DNA of 19,435 nucleotides, from NCBI GenBank assembly GCA_944381295.1, contig CALWKP010000030.1, positions 1-19,435 on the forward strand, written 5' to 3'. The position numbers were made by a program, and so were the translations under genes. The DNA is from an uncultured Clostridia bacterium (GTDB lineage: Bacteria; Bacillota; Clostridia; Oscillospirales; Acutalibacteraceae). Shown here one piece after another: positions 13,862 through 19,435 of this stretch (its first letter is position 1; each line of letters starts with the position of its first letter). The notes beneath the pieces were generated by a model that made no database searches, was not told where the DNA came from, and saw only the letters and a program-made list of their open reading frames with translations.

Positions 13862-14722
13862 TCATAATCGTACCACACTGCAATTAATCACACTGAAATT
13901 TTTGCGGTATTTTGCAGGGGATTGTCCCATATATTTGCGAAATACTTTACAAAAATAATTCCCGTTGGAAAAACCGCACCGCTGTGCAATTTCCGCAATA
14001 CTTAAAGCAGTATCCGGAAACAGGGACACCGCTTGCTTTAACCGGTATTTGACTAAATATTCCACCACTGTTTCCCCTGTTTCCTCATGAAAGGTTCTGG
14101 ATAAATGGCTAGCCGAAACACCTAGTTTTCTTGCTGTCTCGTCTACTCCCTCGAGAGTATCATACTCCTCTTCCATCAGGCGTACTGCCGCCCGCGTGAG
14201 CCTGGAATAGCCAGTTGTGTTTTCCAGTAAATCAATACATAACTCGTTTAAAAAGTGGAATGCCAGTGCCGATGCGGTATATGGCGTCGTGATGGTCCCT
14301 TTTGCGGCATTTTGATAGATCCTCTGCAGTTCCTTGATGGAGTTTGTCGACTTTTCCAACGATAAAATATTCCCTTTGTTTTCCACAATTCTTTGATAAT
14401 ATAAGTCTGCCGCCGTCCCTTTCAACAGGAGAAACAAAAAGGTCCATTCTTTGTTTTCGCCTTCCTGAAAATAGTACTTTTCTTTGCCTGGAAATTTTAT
14501 AAAAAATGCTTCGCCTTCCCCTATGGTATGCCGTTCCCCATCGCTTTCCAGGCTACCGCTTCCTGAAAGCGTATATTGAAACAGGTATCCCTGTTCCCGA
14601 TTACGGTTATCCCAATAATATTCCCGGCTGTTCCTGGTCTCCATACCGACCCCCTGAATCTGAATAATAGGTTCCCGGAAATCGTCCAGAAAGCTGAATC
14701 CAAAATTCTTTGTTTGTTCCAT
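13862..14722 (-). CDS. AraC-family transcriptional regulator
   Basis: This is a 286-residue regulator. The N-terminal part (about 15-110) looks like an AraC-type cupin ligand-binding domain, including SGSGSLESDG and GEGEAFFIKFPGKEKYYF. The C-terminal part (about 180-275) has the two helix-turn-helix motifs: LEGVDETARKLGVSASHLSRTFHEETG, then SIAEIAQRCGFSNGNYFCKVFRKYMGQSPAKYRK, the canonical AraC/XylS signature. The ATG at 14722 is preceded by AAGGG; an in-frame TTG just upstream is less likely. It is divergent from the GH4 glycosidase gene, and the tandem repeat at 14792-14811 lies in a shared control region. Activation of the glycosidase gene by a sugar, probably an alpha-galactoside or alpha-glucoside, is the natural inference. 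Confidence 0.94.
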   Translation of the reverse strand: MEQTKNFGFSFLDDFREPIIQIQGVGMETRNSREYYWDNRNREQGYLFQYTLSGSGSLESDGERHTIGEGEAFFIKFPGKEKYYFQEGENKEWTFLFLLLKGTAADLYYQRIVENKGNILSLEKSTNSIKELQRIYQNAAKGTITTPYTASALAFHFLNELCIDLLENTTGYSRLTRAAVRLMEEEYDTLEGVDETARKLGVSASHLSRTFHEETGETVVEYLVKYRLKQAVSLFPDTALSIAEIAQRCGFSNGNYFCKVFRKYMGQSPAKYRKNFSVINCSVVRL

Positions 14723-14779
14723 CAAATAATTACCCTTTTCCGCAAATTATTACGATTGATTTTTCCCTTGATGTCCTTT

Positions 14780-14811
14780 ATTATGAAATCAAGCTTCTGA
14801 TAGCTTCTGAT
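14780..14811. promoter_or_regulatory. Tandem 10-bp repeat in the AraC/GH4 control region
   Basis: AGCTTCTGAT occurs twice in direct tandem (14792-14801 and 14802-14811). Same-orientation half-sites spaced about one helical turn or more apart are usual for AraC-type regulators. Downstream on the plus strand is a -10-like TAGTAT (14814-14819). On the minus strand CATAAT (14785-14780) would place the araC -35 region inside the repeat, which suggests autoregulation. No footprint evidence exists here. Confidence 0.6.
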
Positions 14812-14873
14812 GATAGTATACAAAAATCAAGTACCTTTGTAAACATCAAAAAAATACAGAAAGAAGGACATTT

Positions 14874-16355
14874 ATGAGCTTTAAGATCGCATTTATCGGT
14901 GCCGGAAGTATTGGCTTTACCCGCAGGCTCCTCTCAGATCTCCTGACCGTTCCGGAATTTCACGATCTCGAGATTGCTTTTACCGACATCAATCCCGATA
15001 ATCTTCGCATGGTCACGCAGCTTTGCCAGCGCGATATCGATGAAAACGGCCTCAACATTAAAATCTTTTCCACGCTGGATCGCCGGGAAGCATTCCGCAA
15101 CGCAAAATATGTGATCAACTGTGTGCGTATCGGCATGCTCGAAGCTTTTGAAACCGATGTAGAAATCCCGTTAAAATACGGCGTGGATCAGTGTGTTGGT
15201 GATACCCTGTGTATCGGCGGGATTATGTATGGACAGCGCGGTGTCAATGCAATTTTGGAGTTCTGTAAGGATATCCGTGAAGTGGCTGCTCCAGGCTGCA
15301 TCATGCTCAATTACTCGAACCCGAACGCCATGCTGACTTGGGCTGCCAACAAATACGGTCATGTGGAAACCTATGGATTATGCCATGGCGTACAGCACGG
15401 TCACGAACAAATCGCCCAAGCACTCGGCAAAAAGCGCGAGGACGTTGATATCATCTGCGCTGGCTTGAACCATCAGACATGGTACATCAGCGTCAAGACG
15501 GACGGCAAAGATGTGACCGATCAGCTTTATCCGTTGATGTGTCAGGCGGAATTCGCAAAGGATGAAAATATCCGTCTGGATGTCATGAAAAATTTCGGAT
15601 ATTATTCCACAGAGTCCAACGGTCATCTTTCGGAATATTTGATGTGGTACCGCAAACGTCCCGAAGATATGGAAAAATGGATCAATTACAGCAGCTGGAT
15701 TCAGGGAGAAACCTCTGGATATCTGCGTGTTTGCCGGGAGTCGCGCAACTGGTTTGAAACAGACTTCCCGAACTGGCTCAAAGAACCGGCAGAACAATTT
15801 ATTCCGGAGAAACGGTCCACGGAGCATGGTTCTTACATTATTGAAAGTCTGGAAACCGGACGTATTTACCGTGGGCACTTCAACGTAATGAACAACGGGA
15901 CAATTTCCAACCTTCCGGACGAATGTGTGGTAGAAGTCCCCTGTTATGCTGACGCTAACGGAATCTCCGTCCCGAAAGTAGGCGATCTTCCGTTAGGCTG
16001 CGCAGCAATTTGTTCGCAAAGTGTCTGGGTGCAACGTTTAGCAGTAGAAGCTGCTGTCCATGCGGATATCAATTTGCTGTATCAGGCTGCGCTCATGGAC
16101 CCGCTGACTGGCGCGGTCTGCACACCGGATGAAATCAAGCAGATGGTGGACGAAATGCTGATTGCAGGAGAAAAATGGCTGCCGCAGTATCACGATGAGA
16201 TCCAGAAAGCAAAGATCCGTATGGAACATCCGGCTGTCCCGTATCGTCCTGTCAAAGGTTTCCACGATCATGAAAAAACAGTGGAAGAAATGGCCGCTGA
16301 AAAATCAAAATACCGTGCAATCGCTAATACTGCCGCAAAAGAAAATGTAAAATAA
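14874..16355 (+). CDS. Glycoside hydrolase family 4, MelA-like alpha-galactosidase/alpha-glucosidase
   Basis: GH4 enzymes cleave glycosides by an unusual NAD+- and Mn2+-dependent oxidation-elimination mechanism in the cytoplasm. The 493 residues show the Rossmann NAD motif IGAGSIGFT (8-16), VGDT near 108-111, NYSNPNAML (about 146-154) and the metal ligands C170 in YGLCHGVQ and H200 in GLNHQTWY. The pattern VGDT...GIM...NY-NP-AM-TW...GLCH-VQ closely resembles MelA alpha-galactosidase, but LplD-like alpha-galacturonidase or alpha-glucosidase specificity is not excluded. The start has AAGGA at about 6 nt. No transporter or phosphotransferase gene is adjacent, so substrate uptake must be encoded elsewhere. 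Control by the divergent AraC regulator is inferred. Confidence 0.93.
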   Translation: MSFKIAFIGAGSIGFTRRLLSDLLTVPEFHDLEIAFTDINPDNLRMVTQLCQRDIDENGLNIKIFSTLDRREAFRNAKYVINCVRIGMLEAFETDVEIPLKYGVDQCVGDTLCIGGIMYGQRGVNAILEFCKDIREVAAPGCIMLNYSNPNAMLTWAANKYGHVETYGLCHGVQHGHEQIAQALGKKREDVDIICAGLNHQTWYISVKTDGKDVTDQLYPLMCQAEFAKDENIRLDVMKNFGYYSTESNGHLSEYLMWYRKRPEDMEKWINYSSWIQGETSGYLRVCRESRNWFETDFPNWLKEPAEQFIPEKRSTEHGSYIIESLETGRIYRGHFNVMNNGTISNLPDECVVEVPCYADANGISVPKVGDLPLGCAAICSQSVWVQRLAVEAAVHADINLLYQAALMDPLTGAVCTPDEIKQMVDEMLIAGEKWLPQYHDEIQKAKIRMEHPAVPYRPVKGFHDHEKTVEEMAAEKSKYRAIANTAAKENVK

Positions 16356-16441
16356 GCATGTTAAAAATCAAGGCAGCCTCTCTTCTTTCATTCTAACTTA
16401 AGAAAGAGCAGGCTCCATTGTTCGGCAAACCATAGATATAA

Positions 16442-16461
16442 TTTTGCATACCAATGCAAAA
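16442..16461. repeat. Hairpin in the GH4/eutQ junction
   Basis: A perfect 8-bp stem pairs TTTTGCAT (16442-16449) with ATGCAAAA (16454-16461), with an ACCA loop. Confidence 0.6.
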
Positions 16462-16465
16462 AGTA

Positions 16466-16537
16466 GCAGGGTCCGACAGCTTTGTCAACGATAAAATGAA
16501 CGGCTTCGCCGTCGTTGACAATCCTGCCGGGCCCTGC
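16466..16537 (-). terminator. Long bulged hairpin, candidate terminator of the BMC operon
   Basis: The outer stem is 16466-16479 with 16524-16537 (one A/C mismatch, one G-T pair). Inside it are GTCAACG (16484-16490) with CGTTGAC (16513-16519) and ACGGC (16500-16504) with GCCGT (16508-16512). On the minus strand TACTTTTT follows the stem, so it could terminate the transcript that ends with eutQ. Confidence 0.6.
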
Positions 16538-16551
16538 TGAATACGCAAACA

Positions 16552-16584
16552 GGAGGGCAAAAGCAAACCATGCTTTTGCCCTCC
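16552..16584. repeat. Perfect 14-bp hairpin in the GH4/eutQ junction
   Basis: GGAGGGCAAAAGCA (16552-16565) pairs perfectly with TGCTTTTGCCCTCC (16571-16584), with a 5-nt loop. No T-tract follows outside the stem on either strand. Confidence 0.65.
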
Positions 16585-16658
16585 ATAAATTATGGGACAA
16601 GATGAAAAGAGCATGTAGCCATTCCTAGCTCAGGCCCGTGCCAATCAGCACTGCTTTG

Positions 16659-17093
16659 TTATGAGTTTTGCCAATCAGCCGGATATGTGAAATAAGCATA
16701 CCGTGCAAATTTCGGCGTCTGAAAACGGATACTGCTCCCTTTTGGAATATATAGGATATCCCCCGGTCCGCCTTTTATTACCCGGCCGTCAATTTCGATC
16801 TCCAATTCTCCCTCAATCACCAGATCGTATTCATCATATTCTAAGGTCCACGGAAAACTTGTATGGTCCAGTTCCATAATCCCGGCGCCCATACGCGGCG
16901 CTTCTTCCAGTGTCAGGATATCCCGAAGCTTGACGCCCTCCTGTTGAAACGGTTCGCATTTGACTGTTGATGTCTTTACTGCGATAACCCCGCTTTGATC
17001 CTTTACCTTTTCAAAGGGCACTTCCGGCTGTTTCCATTGTTCGCACAGGACCTTTTTTACAATTTCTTTTAACAGTTCTTCACTGACGTTCAT
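16659..17093 (-). CDS. eutQ: EutQ-like cupin protein of a bacterial microcompartment
   Basis: This 144-residue protein has a C-terminal single-domain cupin (about 60-140): TLEYDEYDLVIEGELEIEIDGR, then GGPGDILYIPKGSSIRFQTP, then ARYAYFTYPADW. These match EutQ of ethanolamine microcompartments, for which acetate kinase activity has been reported in Salmonella. It is shorter than the roughly 230-residue Salmonella protein because most of the N-terminal part is absent. Residues 1-18 (MNVSEELLKEIVKKVLCE) form a short amphipathic helix, then a flexible linker, resembling the encapsulation peptides that target enzymes to the shell lumen. GGAGG lies about 8-9 nt before the ATG. It is the last gene of the operon, 34 nt after pduT. 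EutQ-like proteins also occur in non-ethanolamine compartments, so the name does not prove the substrate. Confidence 0.88.
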   Translation of the reverse strand: MNVSEELLKEIVKKVLCEQWKQPEVPFEKVKDQSGVIAVKTSTVKCEPFQQEGVKLRDILTLEEAPRMGAGIMELDHTSFPWTLEYDEYDLVIEGELEIEIDGRVIKGGPGDILYIPKGSSIRFQTPKFARYAYFTYPADWQNS

Positions 17094-17127
17094 GGAAATC
17101 TCCTCCCTGTTTCCAGAATTCTCCTTC

Positions 17128-17667
17128 TTAAAGCAGTGTCTGGAACAGTTCCTTATCCGGACGCGGGATGATGACGCTCTCTACCAGAAGTTCTGTTTCC
17201 TTTACCGCCGCCTTTACTGCTTCGCGTACTGCGCCCACATCTCCGGTCAGCGTCACAAACCCTTTTCCTCCGATAGCATATCCTGTCCGGATCTCGATCA
17301 GCGTGACGTTGGCTGCTTTCACCGCCACATCCGCTGCGGTAATTGCCGACGCGATCGAATAAAATTCTATCACGCCGACCGCGCCCGGATTCTCGATCTG
17401 GTTCGTCATGCTGATCGCCGGAAAAAGTTGTTCATGGGCATTCGGAAGCAGCAGGGTATCCACGATCAGTTCCCCGCCGCGCTCCTTTCCTGCTGCCATA
17501 GAGGCTTTGACGTCCCCGGTTTCTCCGCCGACAATAATCATGTATTTGCCTGGGCAAACCGTAGAAGCACGCAGCAGCTGCACCTGTGCAGCCTTTACCA
17601 TTGTATCGCAGGTATCGATCCCGCGCGCAATACTCGTCAATTCAATCATTCCAATCGCTTTCGCCAC
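17128..17667 (-). CDS. pduT: Tandem-domain BMC shell protein, PduT-like (Fe-S type)
   Basis: This 179-residue shell protein has two BMC domains (about 1-88 and 92-179), each beginning with the typical AIGMIELTSIA / AVGVIEFYSIA strand, so it should form pseudohexameric trimers. Cys38 in ASTVCPGKY aligns with the Cys of characterised PduT that, three per trimer, ligates a [4Fe-4S] cluster in the central pore. This supports an electron-conducting tile rather than a metabolite pore. Translation probably starts at GTG 17667, with AGGAGGGG inside the end of the upstream pduS gene, 3 nt from its stop, so the two are coupled. The pairing of PduS and PduT fits electron transfer across the shell. Confidence 0.93.
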   Translation of the reverse strand: MAKAIGMIELTSIARGIDTCDTMVKAAQVQLLRASTVCPGKYMIIVGGETGDVKASMAAGKERGGELIVDTLLLPNAHEQLFPAISMTNQIENPGAVGVIEFYSIASAITAADVAVKAANVTLIEIRTGYAIGGKGFVTLTGDVGAVREAVKAAVKETELLVESVIIPRPDKELFQTLL

Positions 17668-17670
17668 CGG

Positions 17671-19029
17671 TTACCCCTCCTTTCGTCCGGAGATCCTGGC
17701 CCCGGATGCTGTGATTTCTGTAATCGTACCGGAAATCCCGGCATGGATATTCGCGGACAACGCACCGTCTGCCGCCGCGGCAAGAAGTTCTCCTTGCTCT
17801 ACCCGATCTCCTGCCTTTTTGACCGGTACAGCCGGCTTTCCAATATGTTGGGAAAACGGCACAAAAATCTCCTCCGGCATAAGGTCTTTACATTCGTGCG
17901 CATGTAATCCATAATAGCTGCTCAATCCCAGACGCGCGACTAATCTTTCCGTCGGTGTTCTTCTCAGATTGAGCATGCTCATAGCTTGCGGTTCCGGATT
18001 CTTTGGTACTTGGATTCCTTTTTCCCGCAGGACGCCCTTCATGTACTCATTGACTCTGCGCGGGGATAGCCCCATCGGACATGCAAACATCTCGCACACG
18101 CCGCAGCTACAGCAGTTTACCGCATCACCAAAGGCTTTTAAGAATTCACCATTGTCTGTGATAGAGTTTTCCCGATACAGGTTCCGCATCACCAGATGCG
18201 GCCTGATTTGATGTCCGATCAGATAACGCGGGCATAGATCGGTACACATACGGCACTGGATACATGCTGAGCGTGCTCGATGCCGGATACTTTCCATTGT
18301 CTGGCTGGCACGTTTTATTAGGTAATGACCCGGCGGCAGGACAATCAGGTTCCCCGTTGTTTTCGTCACGACGCCATCACAGATTTGTTCCGGTTTTGCC
18401 AAAACCTTTCCCATCATCGGGCCGCCAACGATCAAGGCATATTCTTGCAGCTTGGGGGAAGCTGCCGCAACGCATACTTCCAATGGAGTCCCAACCGGTA
18501 CATGCAGCATGATCGGCTTTTCCACTTCGCCCACCACAGATAGATATTTTGTGCTCACAGTTTTCCCTTCTGTGAGCGCGTCATAAATATTCATCAGCGT
18601 GCCTACATTTTCCACAACTGCCCCCACGTCCAAAGGCAATCCACGTTCCGGCACACTCCGGCCTGTGACAAACTGCACCATAGTCTGTTCGTCTCCTGCC
18701 GGATAAAAAACGCCCATCCGGCAGATTTCTACCGGTGCTCCCAATTTCTCGATCGCCTTTTCCAACGCAGCGATCTCTTCCAGATATTTTTCCTTGAGTG
18801 CGATCACGATGTGCTTTGCACCAAGATGCTCCGCCACCGCTACCGCAGCCCCCACAATTTTTTCAGCGTAGGTTCTGCATAAGTATTTATCTGTTTCGAT
18901 CAGCGGTTCACATTCCGCCGCGTTCACGATCAGCCATTCTGCCGAAGCATTCAGCTTCACATGTGTTGGGAATCCCGCGCCGCCCGCGCCGACAATCCCT
19001 GCCGCTTTCACCGCCTCCACCAGATTCAT
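17671..19029 (-). CDS. pduS: PduS-like flavo-iron-sulfur reductase (RnfC-type) of a microcompartment
   Basis: PduS is known as a flavin and Fe-S containing NADH-dependent cobalamin reductase; its fold is shared with RnfC and Nqo1. The protein has 452 residues. The N-terminal GIVGAGGAGFPTHVK (11-25) and NAAECEPLIETDKYL (36-50) form the NADH/FMN site. Two ferredoxin-type cluster motifs follow: C256, C259, C262, C266 before Pro, and C306, C309, C312, C317 before Pro. A C-terminal barrel/lipoyl-like segment (about 385-445) ends it. Its ATG overlaps the upstream eutN stop as ATGA. In B12-dependent compartments it regenerates cob(I)alamin. In glycyl-radical compartments, which lack B12, a role in shuttling electrons with PduT has been proposed. 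The window does not decide between these. Confidence 0.94.
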   Translation of the reverse strand: MNLVEAVKAAGIVGAGGAGFPTHVKLNASAEWLIVNAAECEPLIETDKYLCRTYAEKIVGAAVAVAEHLGAKHIVIALKEKYLEEIAALEKAIEKLGAPVEICRMGVFYPAGDEQTMVQFVTGRSVPERGLPLDVGAVVENVGTLMNIYDALTEGKTVSTKYLSVVGEVEKPIMLHVPVGTPLEVCVAAASPKLQEYALIVGGPMMGKVLAKPEQICDGVVTKTTGNLIVLPPGHYLIKRASQTMESIRHRARSACIQCRMCTDLCPRYLIGHQIRPHLVMRNLYRENSITDNGEFLKAFGDAVNCCSCGVCEMFACPMGLSPRRVNEYMKGVLREKGIQVPKNPEPQAMSMLNLRRTPTERLVARLGLSSYYGLHAHECKDLMPEEIFVPFSQHIGKPAVPVKKAGDRVEQGELLAAAADGALSANIHAGISGTITEITASGARISGRKEG

Positions 19030-19328
19030 TCTTCTTCACCACCCTTTTGCAGCACTTCCGGATGCAGTTCCTGGTCGTCCACGATTCCCACAACGGTGGC
19101 ATCTACGGGAACTTTGGTGTCCCCTGCTGCACTTCGCGCTGAGCTTCCTCCAACGATCAGGACTGTTTCGCCGACCCCTGCACCGATGATGTCTGCCGCG
19201 ACGATCGGTGCATGATCCGGCAGCCCTGTCAATACGTTCATCGGCTGGACGATCAACAATTTATAGCTTCTGAGCTTTTCTTCCTTTCGCGTTGACCAGA
19301 TGTTCCCGATCACCTTCGCTATCTTCAT
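19026..19328 (-). CDS. eutN: BMC vertex protein, EutN/CcmL family
   Basis: EutN/CcmL/PduN proteins form pentamers that cap the vertices of microcompartment shells. The protein is 100 residues from the chosen start: MKIAKVIGNIWSTRKEEKL at the N terminus, LLIVQPMN, AADIIGAGVGETVLIVGGSSAR, and a C-terminal VDATVVGIVDD. This is the complete family pattern. Three consecutive ATG codons precede it; AGGTGG lies 1 nt before the first and 7 nt before the third, so the third (19328) is the likely start. It overlaps pduS by ATGA. More BMC genes should lie upstream, beyond the right edge. Confidence 0.94.
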   Translation of the reverse strand: MKIAKVIGNIWSTRKEEKLRSYKLLIVQPMNVLTGLPDHAPIVAADIIGAGVGETVLIVGGSSARSAAGDTKVPVDATVVGIVDDQELHPEVLQKGGEEE

Positions 19329-19413
19329 CATCATTCCACCTATCTTTAACCGTCAGAGGTTATCCTATTCCAAGTTGTGAGCCGCTAACATTTTTCATCC
19401 GGACTTTTCTACT

Positions 19414-19435
19414 CTCTTTGAGCATGCTCAAAGAG
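19414..19435. repeat. Perfect 22-bp palindrome at the window edge
   Basis: CTCTTTGAGCA and its exact reverse complement are joined without a spacer, centred between 19424 and 19425, and the repeat may extend past the window. It lies about 85 nt upstream of eutN on the operon strand. A processing hairpin or an operator are possible; no T-tract is seen. Confidence 0.6.

Larger units (their letters stand above)
16356..16658. other. Structured intergenic region between the GH4 and eutQ genes
   Basis: This 303-nt stretch holds no supportable gene. It contains an imperfect inverted repeat around 16375-16414 (AGCCT/AGGCT feet) and three clear hairpins listed separately. A 70-codon minus-strand frame (16600-16388) spans all of them and lacks a normal ribosome site, so it is not called. 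TGCCAATCAGC occurs at 16639-16649 and again at 16669-16679 in the eutQ tail. Confidence 0.5.

Noticed and set aside
16388..16600. 70-codon minus-strand frame after eutQ
   Set aside because: It is built from the arms of three hairpins, a second frame over the same bases is also open, and there is no proper ribosome site before its ATG.
16639..16679. Repeat of TGCCAATCAGC 30 bp apart at the end of eutQ
   Set aside because: Only two copies, one in coding sequence; too little to call a regulatory or CRISPR-like repeat.
1..19435. CRISPR array, tRNA, rRNA, transposase or phage genes
   Set aside because: Looked for on both strands by eye; no regularly spaced repeats, RNA gene signatures or mobile-element proteins were found.

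Overview
The window looks like a chromosome segment of an anaerobic Gram-positive bacterium of the Clostridia (Bacillota), probably gut-associated. The rank below class is a guess. The reasons are AGGAGG-type ribosome binding sites before nearly every gene, TTGACA/TATAAT-like promoters, tandem M42 aminopeptidases, a short clostridial-type ThiC under a TPP riboswitch, and a bacterial microcompartment (BMC) gene set. No tRNA, rRNA, CRISPR array, transposase or phage gene was seen.

Layout, left to right. (1) 1-413: the 3' part of a dCMP deaminase gene whose catalytic Glu is replaced by Cys. (2) 434-560: a large four-arm inverted-repeat structure between convergent genes. (3) 629-6055, minus strand: mutY, then murD, two tandem M42 peptidases and a GNAT acetyltransferase. 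The last four are tightly packed, two junctions overlap at the stop/start codon, and a clear promoter for the group sits in the tail of mutY. (4) 6290-7780, plus strand: a two-domain PPK2 polyphosphate kinase, divergent from mutY. (5) 7781-8228: another structured intergenic stretch. (6) 8229-9533, minus strand: thiC, with TPP riboswitch, terminator and promoter up to 9808. (7) 10032-13703, plus strand: an RhlE-like DEAD-box RNA helicase with a long charged tail, then an ABC exporter half-transporter. (8) 13862-16355: an AraC-family regulator divergent from a glycoside hydrolase family 4 (MelA-like) gene, with a tandem 10-bp repeat between them. (9) 16659-19328, minus strand: the distal end of a BMC operon, in transcription order eutN-type vertex protein, pduS-type flavo/Fe-S protein, pduT-type Fe-S shell protein, eutQ-type cupin. 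It runs off the right edge towards genes not seen here.

How the genes work together. PduS, PduT, EutN and EutQ fit a metabolosome: EutN caps shell vertices, PduT could conduct electrons through the shell via a Cys38-ligated cluster, and PduS would pass electrons from NADH. The signature enzyme that would name the substrate is outside the window. The AraC/GH4 pair looks like a self-contained sugar-responsive unit. The mutY and murD groups are housekeeping.

The least explained material is intergenic. All four convergent gene junctions hold inverted repeats. Two of them (434-560 and 7785-7890) share the same architecture, a long outer stem enclosing three hairpins, although their sequences differ. 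The other candidate novelties are the altered active site of the dCMP deaminase and the mixed Pdu/Eut composition of the BMC operon.
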